From: Bugula neritina
Taxonomy: Eukaryota; Bryozoa; Gymnolaemata; Cheilostomatida; Bugulidae
Length of the DNA: 64,000 bases
NCBI GenBank assembly: GCA_964035545.1
Contig: OZ037766.1
Coordinates: 15,144,722 to 15,208,721, forward strand
Direction: 5' to 3'
The position numbers were made by a program, and so were the translations under genes. Under the pieces are notes generated by a model. The model saw only the letters and a list, made by a program, of their open reading frames with translations. It was not told where the DNA came from and ran no database searches. Shown piece by piece: positions 12,081 through 25,349 of the stretch (the first letter of the stretch is position 1; each line of letters opens with the position of its first letter).

Positions 12081-12305
12081 CGTCTAAGTGGGAGTCGTCT
12101 AAGTGGGAGTCGTCTAAGTGGGAGTCGTCTAAGTGGGAGTCGTCTAAGTGAGAGTCGTCTAAGTGGGAGTCGTCTAAGTGGGAGTCGTCTAAGTGGGAGT
12201 CGTCTAAGTGGGAGTCGTCTAAGTGGGAGTCGTCTAAGTGGGAGTCGTCTAAGTGGGAGTCGTCTAAGCGGGAGTCGTCTAAGCGGGAGTCGTCAAAGTG
12301 GGAGT
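12081..12305 (+). repeat. 15-bp minisatellite, 15 copies
   Basis: Exactly 15 head-to-tail copies of CGTCTAAGTGGGAGT with few substitutions, mainly in the last three copies. Its length is a multiple of three, so it stays open and would read as a pentapeptide repeat (RLSGS). There is no start context, splice sites or homologous protein, so it is treated as non-coding. Confidence 0.9.
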
Positions 12306-12309
12306 CGTT

Positions 12310-12515
12310 CTGTTAATGGTATACTGGATGGTTTCATTTTATTTATAAATAGTCACACTCTTAATATTCATGTTATTTATAGTAATCAGTTTGTGTTTGT
12401 AGATCTATACCATATATGCGTAGAGCCTTGGATGTGTAGAGCAATAAACTATATTAATCACTCTTCAAAATGCAAGCTTCTTTTGAGAATTATTGGCACC
12501 AACAATTACACATTG
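12310..12515 (+). mobile_element. Solo or relic gypsy-type LTR
   Basis: Begins TGTTAATGG directly after the minisatellite. It shares the block GTTATT...AGTTTGTG then AGCAATAAACTAT with the LTR at 20,282-20,487, including the polyadenylation signal AATAAA. The right end is uncertain and no target duplication was found. Confidence 0.5.
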
Positions 12516-12519
12516 ACTA

Positions 12520-14002
12520 CAGTCAAGATATTGAGTAGAAATATTAAGAGAACTTCAGTATAACATATATCTGACACCAATTTGAATTTAATACAACACA
12601 AGTCATACAATAGATTCACAAACTTAGGACACTAATAATTATTACTAATACTCAGCAATAATCTGATGTTTCAGTGAAGCAGTTTAACGTAAAGTGTGCA
12701 GGATTAGTTTGAGAATATTTCAACAGTATAGAGTTATGTGTAGTGATAACAAATAATAAATATAGTAAACATTAGCCATGCTCATTTGAAACATCAATCA
12801 TGAACTAATCGAATTGGCTTGCAAACTGCAATATCCATCTATTCTGGCTCTCTATTGGCTATTGGTGAAACAGCGTGATAGTAGAATTTTGTTAATCTTA
12901 CAGTATAATCAGTATGTCTATTAGTAGTGGAAACTACAATAAAGGAAATAGATTTATTTATCAAAGAAGAAATGTATTATAATATGGCATCATGTTATAA
13001 AAGCAATCACCAGTGATCTAAAGCTATTATATAATCGCTAATAGCTATATATAGACAATGACAAAGTTTTGGCTAAAATTTTGCATTAAGAATCTATGTT
13101 AGAATTAGTTGACCTGAAAAAACCTCTACAATTACATCATTGCATTCAATACAATTCTTTGACGCATTATATTTTAGTAGATCTAGTGTTATTGTTTCAT
13201 ATAATAAAGATATGGTGTATGCACTACTCTTAATTAATAGAATCTAAGCCACGCCTAGGTTATAACTGTTAATAGTTGTGTTTTACATCTTGAAACAATT
13301 GCTGTTGAAACATTTTGCCTGTGTAACATCATTACATCTAACTGAAGCCATAATATGCTACATTCCATTCTAATTATTCAAACCATATTTATATTTTGTC
13401 ACTCATACTCGAGTACCTTACAACTCAGGTTACATCTTCGTACATAAGAACAACACCTATAGTACTCATGTGAATAAAGACCATCATAAACAAGTAACTC
13501 GGTGCAGTCATTACTGAGCAACACTCTTTCACATAAACAGTAACATCTTCTACATGCGTATGGATCCTACTGGATGTAGTACTCCACATTGCCTGCTCTA
13601 ACAGGTATGAGTTATAAAGGGTATCTTATTCTTTGATGCTGGAAACTTTATTGGAGCTGGAGATAAAATTTCAGTTTCCGCTAGAATCTCTGTATTATGT
13701 ATGGTTTCTGAGTTCTGCAGTTGGAGTATCTCATCACAGTATAAGTTTACTTCTTGCAATTTAATCTATCATATGCTTTTGGTAGTTCTTGCATTTGTAC
13801 ACAAATATACTTTTAAATATAACATAATTGATAATGTTGCAAGAACAATTTTTTGCTGGCATTGCAAACATATACAGATAGGTAAAACATTAAAAAGTAT
13901 TTTAATATGAACAAAAAGCAAAAACTCTAAAACACATGCCTTCACAAAATGGCATTAATAATACGATTCATATATGGGAATTGCTCCTTGGATAATAATA
14001 AT
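12520..14002. other. AT-rich stretch, no recognised feature
   Basis: No ORF with recognisable motifs on either strand. An open frame near 13,701-13,910 has no recognisable similarity and no codon signal. Probably decayed repeat DNA. Confidence 0.4.
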
Positions 14003-14760
14003 GTTTGAAAAGAAATTAGTGTGCCTCAACTACTTGCATATTTTATTTTAAGTACTTATTTATATACAGATTATTACAATAAGTGAGCAAAAATTTTGTA
14101 AAAATGGTCAACAATTAAGCATAACATAATGAAAGACACAATGATACATTAACTGCTTGTTTACTGAGTATACATGAAGCTACAATTATTTATTGTTGCT
14201 TCAACACGTAAACTTTTTATACTTTATAAGAAAACTATGGATTATATAAATACATGTACGTTGCTGCTTTTACTGAGCTATAGCTAAGCCTTCTGTTCTA
14301 TTCACTCTCCTGGCAGTGAAGATGTATTAGTAAGTTATAGTTCCTAATTATTACTAATAGTAACATTAAATTATGTCATAACTATTTGAACATCCATCAG
14401 CTCTTTACATGCACAACATAATATAGTGATATATTATTCATAATGATTTTACTTTTAGTTTAGCATTTTGCAATAACTCACCAGAAAAATATTTTGAATA
14501 TAAAACACTATTTTTCACAGTAAAAAGAGAGTACGTCCTTATAATTGTGTCACACTTGGAGATTTTTTCAAAGAGGTTTTCTGGTTTAAGAAGCAAGCTC
14601 TGTGTAGTCAAGGCAGAGTTCAAAGAAAAGATTGATCCTCATACAATATACAGGCACATTTCCTGCAAATTCGATAACATCAACATGTTGATAGCTCAAC
14701 TATGATTTGCTAAAACCTTTTACATGCTGAGTGTTATAATATATTACAGCATAATGCTAC
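14003..14760 (+). repeat. Interspersed repeat of about 750 bp, copy 1 (inverted partner at 47.5-48.2 kb)
   Basis: Starts GTTTGAAAAGAAATTAGTG and ends near ATTACAGCATAATGCTAC. The reverse complement of 47,467-48,201 matches nearly end to end, with a few short replacements in the middle. No reverse transcriptase, transposase or terminal inverted repeats are seen, so it is likely a non-autonomous element. Confidence 0.75.
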
Positions 14761-15003
14761 GTATCAAATATTTTTAAATAGCCTATGCAGTGCAATTGTG
14801 AAGTAGAAAATTAACAAAGAGAAAGATGTATTATAGAAAGCAGAGGTGCGTTCTACTCATAACAAGTTGCATTCTTGTGACATATATTAGCCTATACCAA
14901 ACAATGTTTCTGTTGTAAAAGCCAATGAAACTCATGTATGCAAAATGCTGATTTCACAAAAAACCACTGAAATTAAAACCAAATAAGTTCCAAAAATAAC
15001 AAA

Positions 15004-15171
15004 TGGACATGGATGGAACGGATACCGGTGCGCTGGTGCTTGCTGGCATGAGAGGAAAAAAGACAGCTTTTCCAAAAGATGCTGAAAGCAGCATTATGCC
15101 AATAGAGAAAAAACTTGAACTTGAAAAAAGGCACTCTCATAGCACAATTTATTTGGTAAATTTGAAATAAA
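15004..15171 (+). other. Small unassigned ORF (55 codons)
   Basis: Opens with MDMDGTDTGALVLAGMRGKK and stops at TAA. No family recognised and no splice or regulatory context. It may be chance or a piece of a repeat. Confidence 0.2.
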
Positions 15172-15699
15172 TAAATTAAATTTTTTTTTAATAGCCATTC
15201 AAGAAACCAAGAATAAAGAGATCATGGTTTATAATGGTATAGAAACGTTTATTTTTTACGTTGAAAATATCTTTATTTTGCTAATCATGCATGAATTAAG
15301 AAAAGTGTGAATTTTGGTAAAAAGGCTTGCATGGATAGTTATTCTTACAGAATCTGAAACACGTACTGAAAACATTCCACCGTAAAGACCCAAAGAGTTT
15401 AACTAACACAAAATAACGTGCTGTAGTCTACAATAGCTAAACTATTATGTAAAAATATCCAATATAGAACATTTTAATATAATATGTATTGTTAACATGC
15501 ACTCTATTTTATGATTATCGAAATATTGATTTTTTTTCAATTCATTTTATGCCCACAGTAGTACTACCTAGGAAGCTATATATATAGTTTGCTTCAACAT
15601 TTGCTAGCAGGTCAAATGAGTACTGATGAATAATTTTATACTCAAAAAGATCAGTCATTATCTCCAACGCTGAACAATAGACAAAAAAGCATGACAGTA

Positions 15700-16790
15700 A
15701 TTTTGATGTTATTATGGGAAGCAATGATGGTGCCGAAACCTGCCAATTAACAGGTATTTGCCTACTAACCCTATTAACTGCTAAAATGGAGCTAGAATGC
15801 AACTTAATCCTATATAGAGATGGTAGACTTATGGTTTGTGAAAGAACACCTAGAAATAATAAACGGAGTGAGAAAAAATTTGAAGCTTTTTCAGAAAATT
15901 TACTCTCTCAATTACAATAGAAGCTAACAAAAAAGTTGTAAGCTCCCGAGATGTAACATTCAAGCTAACTAACCAACCATACAAACCTTTTACAAAACTG
16001 CTAGAAGTACCATCTTCTGTGTACACAAGCAAAGCGACCACCCACTTGCAGTATCGAAAAAACCCTACCCAAAAATATAAATAAAATATTTAGCGCACTA
16101 TAGTTCAGTGAAATGGAGTTCAACACCACCATACACACATACCAAGAGGCACTCTCAAACAGTGGATACGACAGTAGATTGAAATATAATCCAACTGCAC
16201 CTAAACCCAACAAAATAGTAAAAATCGAAATAGAAGCATATTGTGGTACAACCGACCTTTCAGTTCAACCATGAAAACTAATATAGGAAAAATATGAAAA
16301 ACATTATTGATGGCTAGAACCAACCCAAACTTAAAACTGCATACATCTCTACTACCACTACTCAACTAAACGACACACAATGCAACTGTACACAATCTTC
16401 TGACTGTCCATTAAATGGCATATGCCTATACAAAGACTTAATCTACCAAGCAACTGCGACAAGACATGATGATCACTCCAGCCAATCACACATAGAAATC
16501 TGTTCAACTATTTCCAAAATCCAATTAGACAAATATTAAGCTTCCTTCCTACATGCAAGAACACACAACTTGGATTTTACAAGAAGACAACAAAAAGTTT
16601 AGCTTAAAATGGAGCACTTTGAAAATATGTAAATTGAACTGCAACTTAACTAACAGATGCAACTTATGTAGCTATGAAAAATACGTAATCTTAAAACAAC
16701 CAGAGTTATTCTCCTCAACAAATGTAAAGAACTTTTTAGCACATGCAAGCACAAACGAAAAATGTTGCTTGCGCATTTAAAAGATGCCAA
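15700..16790 (+). mobile_element. Penelope-like element fragment a (RT end plus GIY-YIG region)
   Basis: Frames broken by stops encode FDVIMGSNDGAETCQLTGIC and LILYRDGRL (reverse transcriptase palm region of Penelope-like elements). Then comes a cysteine motif CNCTQSSDCPLNGIC with DLIYQA, leading into the GIY-YIG nuclease region, whose catalytic half is degraded. It ends with RCNLCSYEKYVIL, the usual C-terminal cysteine patch. Non-functional. Confidence 0.7.
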
Positions 16791-16962
16791 TTAAAAAATT
16801 CGCGTAGCAATGCGCAAACAATCTAAATTTCAAAATAAAATCCCTCGACCATAATGACCTAATGAGTGTATTTTATGCTACACAAAACAAATTTGTAGTC
16901 ATCTATGTGAGTAAATAAATTTATTATACTCAATATACCTAGTATCAATACCAAATACACAC

Positions 16963-16993
16963 GCACGCACGCACGCACGCACACACGCACGCG
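16963..16993. repeat. (ACGC)n microsatellite
   Basis: Run of ACGC tetranucleotides with an ACAC interruption. Confidence 0.85.
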
Positions 16994-17149
16994 AGTTTAT
17001 TTCATTTGACGTTGCAGACTTTTATCCCTCAATTTTACAAAACTTACTCCAAAAAGCTCTAACTTTTGCATCAGCATTTGACACAATCAGTAAGGTTGAA
17101 ATAAAACTCTCGACTCTGCAACTCTAGAAAAGCATGCAGGGAAACACAA

Positions 17150-18420
17150 CTTCATCCTTTTTTTGATGTGGCAATGGGAGGGTACTATGGCGCAGAAACA
17201 TGTGAACTAATCGGAGCATACATTCTAAATATCATAGCACAAAAACATAACATGAAAAAACTTTGGGCTTTACAGAGATGATGGTTTAGGAATCTCAAAC
17301 AAAACTCTAAAAGAAACAAAAAACATGCAAAATATTCTCTGAAAATGTCTTAAAAATAACAATGGAAAGCAAATAAAAAAGTTATCAACTTTTTAGACAC
17401 TATCCTTAACTTAAACAACAAAACCTACACCAAACAGTTCTACTAAATACATTCATAGCAAACCCAACCACCCACCAAGCCTCATCTCAAATCTACCCTC
17501 CTCCGTTAATAAACAACTGCCACCAATATCCTCTAATGAAACAATTTTCAAGCAATCCACCTCCAACCACCAGAACCTCCTAAACCAAAGTGGCTGCAAC
17601 CAACAGCTACACTTTCTATCAAAACTACTAACAAATAACACACACAAAAATTCCCAAAACAGAAAAAAAAAATTGATACAATCTCTCTTAGAGCCAACAC
17701 GTAACCACAAAAATTACAAAAACATTTTTAAAATTATGAATGTAGAATTCTGAAACAACATCCACTCTATAAGAGAGTCAACAAAAACAATATAAAAGTT
17801 AGCTACAGCTGTATGCCAAACATAAAACAGACGATAAACACCCACAATAATAGAATATTAGAACAACAAAAGCAACCAAAACAAAACCCCTACAAAAAGT
17901 TGCAACTGCTGGGAAGCAGAAAGTTGTCCTCTAAAAGGAAACTGCCAGAAGAGCAAAGTAGTATATTAAGCAACTTTAAAAACTGCTGACAACGAGCCTG
18001 CAATGCACATTGGTTTGAGGGAAGGACTTTTCAAAGTAAGATATTCAAACCACAAATCATCATTTAACAACAAAGAGAAAGCAAATCAGACAGAACTTAG
18101 CAAATACATTTGGCAACTAACTAACAACATTAAACACACTATAAGTTAATTGAAAATATTAAAGACATATACCATTACCAAACGGTGTAATTTATGCTTA
18201 TTGGAATGTTTTTTATACTTTATACAAACCTAACATGTGCACTTCAAACAAGTGAAACAAAATTTTATCAACCTGCCTACATTAAAAAAAATGTTCACTG
18301 TGCAACCATAAAACTTAGAGATTCTATATATCTTTATATTTTATATACTAGAGTTAATAATATTCCAACACCTATAATAACCATCCAATAACAATTATAT
18401 TTGTTATAAATTGTGTGTTA
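17150..18420 (+). mobile_element. Penelope-like element fragment b (RT end plus GIY-YIG)
   Basis: Encodes DVAMGGYYGAETCELIGAYI, then SYSCMPN-type and CPLKGNC cysteine motifs, then a GIY-YIG-like core (HIGLTEGLFKVRYSNHKSSF) and a trailing ELSKYIWQL helix. Many stops and frameshifts. A second, diverged copy in tandem with fragment a, same strand. Confidence 0.7.
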
Positions 18421-18559
18421 ACATTGTGTTTCTTTATGTATTTAAAAATATTTAAAAGCCTATAAGGCTACCTCATCTGACAATAGTGAGCACTTTTATA
18501 CCCTTTATCAAGAAACTAAACATGCAAACTACCAGGAAATGATCTACCTGTGTCAATAG

Positions 18560-19470
18560 TCCTGTATATTGATAGAGAAAAAAACTTCAATGTTTTCTTG
18601 TCATATATATCATTCAGGCTGGACAATGGGAGCCCAGAGTATTAAAGAGAATTTCTATTGTATACTGCTGGGCCAGATGCAACAAAAGTGGTTGAAACTT
18701 CAGCTAGATATGCTGAGAATAGAAATTGCAAGACGATTCTGGAAACTTTGGAGCAAGAAAAAAATACCATACATGAAAGGTATAAATTCAATACAAGATC
18801 TCAGTTGACAGGTGAGAGATTTGATGCCTTTTATTCAAAAATAAGATCGTGAGCACGTCATTGCAACTTTACCTATCAAGCTATAAGTGAGGGTTAGACG
18901 CCATTAAATGAAATGCTAAGGAGCCGAATAGTCTTAGGGCTGAGAGATGATGCAATGCACAATTGAAGCTTATATCCAAAGGAAATGGGCTTATATTGGC
19001 AGCGCAGCAGTCACTCTTTGCAGGGCTCAAGAGGTTACCTCAAGTGCAATGAGTTAATTAGAAGCTAGTATCTCATTACAGTTACATAGAAGCAGTGACT
19101 GCAAGTACTAATAAATTTGGAAAATATTTAGGAGGAAGCAAGACTAGCTTGAAAGGCACTAACTAATCTTATAAATTTGAGAAAAAAGTAAAACTAGTAA
19201 AGGTAAACCAGCATTGCAGAACGTCAAACGGCTGGAGATAGTCAACAAGCTATGCCTAGTAGTAACTTGGAATCTAGACAGCAAAGTATGTCTACCAGTA
19301 CACGAATTTCAAAAGACCAGGCGGCATAATATAATCAAATGAGTAGACCTAGTGATAGGCCACAGAGGTTAAAGAAAACACCAAAGTGTGTATCTAGAAG
19401 ATTATAATACTTCAAGATGGATAGAAAAACATTTGCAAATTTTCTAAAGTTATATGAAAAAGAAATTTGA
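18560..19470 (+). mobile_element. Ty3/gypsy gag relic
   Basis: Broken frames encode a gag-like helical segment (TILETLEQEKNTIHERYKF, ERFDAFYSKIRS, then MLRSRIVLGLRDDA). No zinc knuckle or pol remains. Same general gag type as the relics at 20.5 and 43.3 kb. Confidence 0.5.
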
Positions 19471-19479
19471 AGTGTCATT

Positions 19480-20280
19480 ATACAAATATTTGGTTTAAAG
19501 GATCTAAACTAATGGTATTGTAAGAAAATTATTGGATTTTTTACTAAAAACATTTAATAGCTTGAAACGGAGACGTTATGTAAGCAACAATTGTTGTAAG
19601 GAATAATTGAAATGATTGAAATTCTTTGTACACTTTTTTGGAGAAAGATAAAAATTAAAAAATAAAAACATAATTATCACAAAACAATGTTAACAGGTAG
19701 TAATACATAAACAGTAATACATTTTGAACAAACTCACTCGACTCAATGGGTATACTTCATTACAATATCTTGTTATATGAAACAAATCTGTAGCCAGCTA
19801 ATTAAGTGGTTTTTTTTGTCCAATATAGTGCAATTAGGCCTACATGATATGTAAAAGACTCATAAAATCCACTATTAGAACTTGTTTATAGAACTTTTCT
19901 TTGTGTAAATATACAATCATTGAAATTTTCCAAAGTATCGATGTAGGTATTGCATGCAATCTCAGCATTTTTTTACAATTAACACGAGCGAAATTATATG
20001 CAGTTTGTATTCATCTACGTGAGAGCTCTTCTGCAGTAATTGTAATACAACCCTTTACGTTCTCTTGCTTTTGACAAAAAAATACTATAATCAGGTACAT
20101 TTGTTTTTAGGATTGCCATTGAGACCATTGTAACCAGCTATTAGAAATTTTTAGAAAATATACGTTAAGCTGCAATAGTTTGGCTGCTGTATAAACGTAT
20201 GTTATTTACTTACCAGTTTAATCGATTTGACACAATAAAACCCATGCAAATTTATAGTCGCCATCCTTCTGAGAAAATCC
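19480..20280. other. AT-rich stretch, no recognised feature
   Basis: No coding motif or clear repeat on either strand. Confidence 0.4.
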
Positions 20281-20281
20281 C

Positions 20282-20487
20282 TGTTGGAAGGGGTTTTTGT
20301 TAGTGTTGATGATATGCAGAATATGCTTTGTCTTTGAAAATATTTATACTATGTTATTCTTGTTATTAATAATAGTGAGTTTGTGCTTTTAGATTTATCC
20401 AAATTGAACCTTTAATATGTTGAGCAATAAACTATCTTAAACTCTTTGACTGGTCTCTGAATTTATAAAGCAAACATAGCATAAACA
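20282..20487 (+). mobile_element. Probable 5' LTR of gypsy relic
   Basis: Starts TGTTGGAAGGGG and ends ATAAACA (TG...CA). It carries AGCAATAAACTAT with an AATAAA signal and is followed directly by TGGTGCCTTGAG, which could be a primer-binding site. No matching 3' LTR was found after the coding relic. Confidence 0.55.
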
Positions 20488-20531
20488 TGGTGCCTTGAGT
20501 GAGGACTTGAAGAGACTAAAAGTAAAAGTGT

Positions 20532-23163
20532 TTGCTGGAAAGAGAGACAACAATCAATACAACTAAATCAACAACAAAAGTTCACAATATCATGATGAGT
20601 ATCAGTGTTGACTTTTTAGCCCCCAAGCCTATTCAAGATGGCTCTGACTTGTCCAACCAGTGGAAAAAATTCAAAAAAGAATTATTGAGCTATTTCTCAC
20701 AGCAGCTGAGAAAGCAAATTCTGATAATAAAGTCAAAGTAGCCATTATGTTAAGATGCATAGGCCCAAGAGGCAACGACATATTTAAAACATTCACTTTT
20801 TCAGATGGCAAATCAAAAGAAGTCTATGCTGATGTTGTAGAAAAGTTTGATGCTTTTTGTCAACAAGGCACTAATAAAGTAGTCAAAAGACATCAACTGT
20901 TATCAACCAAGCAGAATATTGATGAATATGTCATCTCACTTCACAAGATTGCTCGAGAGCGTCAACTGGACACGATGTATGATGATTTCCTAATACATGG
21001 CAAGTCCCTTAGCCAACATAACACTAGGTTGGAACAGGTCCTCACTAAACTTAAGCAGGTAGGTACAACACTCAACAAAGATAAATGTGTTGTAGGTAAA
21101 GAGCAGGTAGATTTCTTGGGTCATCGTTTGACAGCTCATGGCACACAACTGCAGCAAGATAAGCTGGAAGCAATTGAACACATGATGATTCCACAAAACA
21201 AGAAAGAGTTGGAGAGCTACTTAGGATTTGTAGCTTATTTGGCAAAGTTTGTTTAGAATCTTTCAGAGTTGACCGTTCCACTCAGACAAGTATGTAGAAA
21301 AGGTGTCCAGTTCCAGTGGGAAAAGCCACAAATGGAGGCTTTTGAAAATATCAAGAAATCTATACTGCAGTCACCTGTCTTGGCATACTTTGACCCTAGC
21401 AAGCTTATTACTCTTTCCTTTTATGCAAGTGCCCACAGTCTTAGAGCAGTGCTACTGCAGGATGGTAGACCTGTTGAATTTGCTGCCAAGTCATTGGCAG
21501 GATCTCAGCAAAACTATTCGCAAATAGAGAAGGAGCTTATGGCTATTGTATTTGCTTGCAAGAGATTCAAGTATTATATATGGTGCAGGGGCCCAGTCAA
21601 AGTTGAAACAGATCATAGAAGCTTGCTGGGTTTGTTTGAGAAGGCAATATGACTCCAAGACTTGTGAAGATGAGGCTGTAATTGCTGGAATATCTTATTG
21701 ACATGCATCTAACATTCAGACCAGGTAAAAAAAGTCTTGGCAGATACCTTGTCAAGACGCTGCCCATCAGAATCAACAGAAAATGTTTAGGTAGATGTAG
21801 ACCCTATGTTGCAGGTATGTTTTATAGTAATCCGCTCAGATGAGGTGATGGCTAAGTATCAAAAAGCCACAGAAGAAGATAAAAAGCTGTCAATGGTGAT
21901 TAAATCTGTTAGAAAAGGATGGCCTAATACTCGTAAAAGTTGTGCTGGTAGAGCGCTGGCTTACTGGAATATAAAAGATTCGCTCACGGTATAATGAAGG
22001 TTTAGTGTTCTATGGGTCTAGATTAGTAATACCCAGCATGCTGCGACAGGAGGTTCTAAGGGATCTACATTTGACTCATCAGGGAGTGAGTAAAACATTG
22101 CAAAAAGCTCAACACTCTGTGTTTTGGCCAGGTATTCGAAAAAGACTAGAAGAAAAATGCTTATCTTGCGAACCTTGTAAAGAGTTTGAGAAAACAGAAA
22201 GCAGGGAACCACTCATATCTTTTCCAATACCCCAATACCTGTTTCAAGTTGTAGGAGCTGACTTGTTTACTGTTGGGGGCACTGATTAACTCTTAGTAGT
22301 AGATTACCTGAGTAGGTTCCCAGTGGTGAAATGCCTTAAACAATCTATAGTAGCAGCTCAGGTGATAAGTAGTTTAGGTGAAGTGTTCTCTAATTTTGTA
22401 TGCTCTGAAGTCCTCATCTCTGATAATAGGCCACAGTTTTGCTGCAATGAGTTTACTAAGTACTGTCGGGAATGGGTAATACAACATCGTACAAGCTCAC
22501 CACTACATCCAGCAGGAAATGGCCAAGTAGAGCGCTGGGTAGGTACGGTAAAAGCTATTATTCAAAAGTGTAACGCAGAGGGTGAAGACTGGCAAAAGCT
22601 TTGTTGTCTTTGAGAAACACACCAGTGGATCAAAACATACCATCTCCATCAGAACCTCTGCAAGGTAGACTATTAAGGGACAGTATTCCGGTCATGTCAG
22701 CCAAATACCAAGTGAGTGGTTATGAGATTGAAGATGCAAGAGAGAAGTTAGGAGAAAGACAATCAAAACAGAAATTTTACTTTGACCGTAAGGGTGGCAC
22801 TGAAAAATCACTTCTAGACTTGGCCAAAACTGTCACTTCAAGACTGCAAAAGGTAAATGGATTACGGGTACAGTGACAGGTATAAGTGGTATTAGGTCAT
22901 ATGAAATTAATACTCCGGGTGGTAACACGTTTAGGCGCAATAGAGTTGACATTAGGCAAAATTTGGTAAGGAAACCAACTGGAGGTTCACCTATTCCTCA
23001 GGCTATAATGAGAACTCCGGAAGTTCAAGCCACTAGTACTGTAGGCACCGAGCTCGAGCCTGTAATAAGATCCGGTGAAACACAAACAGTCGTTGCAGGT
23101 AAAACGGAGGCATTCCCGGTCAGGGTGGAAAATGAGCGAACTACCGTAGTGGTAAGAGGGTGA
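20532..23163 (+). mobile_element. Internally deleted Ty3/gypsy retrotransposon
   Basis: Gag-like start (20.6-20.95 kb) runs straight into the reverse transcriptase at DDFLIHGKSL, so nucleocapsid, protease and the RT N-terminus are gone. The order then is RT connection (DFLGHRLTAHG), RNase H (AVLLQDGRPVEFAAKSL, QIEKELMAIVFACKRF, ETDHRSLL), integrase zinc-binding part (LHLTHQGVSKTL, CLSCEPCKEF), integrase core (VLISDNRPQFCC, HPAGNGQVERW) and a C-terminal tail. At least five in-frame stops or shifts. Non-functional. Confidence 0.85.
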
Positions 23164-23169
23164 GATTGC

Positions 23170-23880
23170 CTTCTCGATTTGCTGACTATGAAACATAAGC
23201 TCAGTGTCCACCAGACTTACTGGGTTAACTCAATAGTAGGTCATCAATTTATTCCTAGTTTAGTTTGTTGTTTTACTTGTGTGCAACATTTCTAATTTCG
23301 TACAATTCATTTGGAAAACAATCATTTCAGCCTTAGTAGTGAGCAGTACTACTGATTTAAAGCTGTAGCTAAAGCTGGTTTTATGTTTATCATAGATAGT
23401 TTGCTAGTTTTGTGGTTCATTTGCCTCTTTTTATTGGGAAAAAAGATGATGTCATAGATTTTTAGAGTATTCGAACTATGCCAGGCATGAATTTTCCCAT
23501 TGTTGTGATCTTTTGACTGAAATCTTAATTAAGCTGAAATATAACAAGAAACATTGAAAAATACTCTATAAACTGAAAAAAACATGCAAAAATCCAAACA
23601 CTATTACAAAATTATGCAGCCTAGCTATGCTTGTGCAAATAGTTTTTATCTTATACAAACTAAATATGTCCATGGCAAACAAAAGAATTGAATTACTGTA
23701 AACCACCTGCATTCAAATGAGTTTCTACTATGTAACCATAACACATGAAACTTTATAATATATAATATTGAAAAGTATAATTAATTAACTATATACCATT
23801 GCTTGATATTCATTGTATCTTTACGTTTTGTTACACTTGCTGTTTTTGAGTTACATAATGTAATGATTTAAGAATTTACC
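23170..23880. other. Non-coding stretch after gypsy relic
   Basis: No LTR matching 20,282-20,487 and no other feature recognised. Confidence 0.4.
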
Positions 23881-25345
23881 AATGTGCTTGATGAGAGCTG
23901 CAGAAGCATGAAAATATATTTATATATCCCAAATCATCAATTGACATCATTTGATGTCGTCTCCCATTTGGCTTCTGCACTACTTGGCTATACATTTTAT
24001 GATAAGCAACCAATAGAAACAACTATATCAAGAAGGAAAATAACAAACATGTTTAACCTTTGTGCAAAACATGTTCATTTTAGTTTTAATAACATCATTT
24101 ATACACAAACAGATGATGTAGTTATGGGGTTTTCTTTTGGACCAATAATTGGCAATATATTTATGACAAAACTGAAGCAAAAACTTATGCTAAGATGAAA
24201 TTAAATGTAGCCTTGGATAAAATACATGGGTGACACATTCACAACAATAGACACTCAACACCCCTGATTATTTTCATCCAAACATAAAATTTACACATGA
24301 ACTAAAAAACAATGAATTCTTTTCATTTCTGGATGCTGTAGTTTTTCAAGAACATGTTCACTGGAAACCCAGGTATCCCGTAAACAACTCATAATAATAC
24401 TTAGTGACAGTGGAACTATTTTCTTCTTAAAACCTTAAATTGAGCACACTAAAATCACTAGTGTTAAAAGCTCATAAGGTCTATTCTACTCAAACTCGCT
24501 ATAGAAAAAGATTGGTTGACTATACAACTCTCAAACAGTATTCAGATGATAGAGGAGATATATGCATATGTTCATACCATATAGGTAAAGTGTGTCATGG
24601 ATTTTTGAAAGAACCTTGAACTAAAATATATTTGCAGTGTCTTTAAATAAAAAGATAATAATTTAGAAAAACTCTCAAGTCTCAACAACATTACCAAGTA
24701 ACTCCTCAGTGAAAAAAACACACTAAAAAACATCTCTTAATTTAGTGAAACCGGATAAATGAACATTGCCATGTTATTAATTCAAAAATTTATCAACATA
24801 TCTCCACTACTAACCATGGAAGCCTTTCAATAGACAATGTAACAGTTCTGAATCAGTCATTTAAAGGAATCCCCAATCGAAAATTATAGCTGAAGCACTC
24901 TGCATTAAACAAATAAACCACAAGTTAATAAACAAAATTACTCCATACCACTAAAACTATGCCAATAAGTTTTACACTACTCAACTTTCACCAAGCCATG
25001 TTGTTTTTATATTCAGATATTTATATTTTGTCAACTCTAATTTATTTTTTATGCAAAGAAATCCGTATAATTTTTGACTCATGTAATATAAAAAACAAGG
25101 TTATCTCCCTCAGTTTAAATAATTTGAAATAACTGCCACTCTTTATACTTTGTGTCATGCATAGTGTTTAACATGACGTAATAATTTTTGAATTTTTATT
25201 TTTCATTGTTACTCTGAAGATGGGCACAGTGGTGCCCGAAATATAAGTTAATTACTTTGCCTAATAAAGTAATAAAACAACAATGTTTATCGTATACTTA
25301 TTCATAATTAAACTGATAGCTCGTAAAGATATGTTTAAGTTAATC
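23880..25345 (+). mobile_element. Penelope-like element fragment c (RT palm, 3' end)
   Basis: Encodes FSFNNIIYTQTDDVVMGFSF followed by GPIIGNIFM, the region before the catalytic DD box of Penelope-like RTs, then FFSFLDAVVF and a decayed C-terminus. The 3' flank (25,255-25,345) resembles 29,243-29,335 in the same orientation, as expected for terminal repeats of these elements. The catalytic YxDD box was not found. Confidence 0.65.
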
Positions 25346-25349
25346 GAAG

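Noticed and set aside
12081-12305. CRISPR-like array
   Set aside because: Repeats are contiguous with no spacers, and the DNA is animal.
12030-12563. 177-codon frame with a pentapeptide repeat
   Set aside because: Product of the 15-bp minisatellite running into an LTR relic; no start context, splice sites or homolog.
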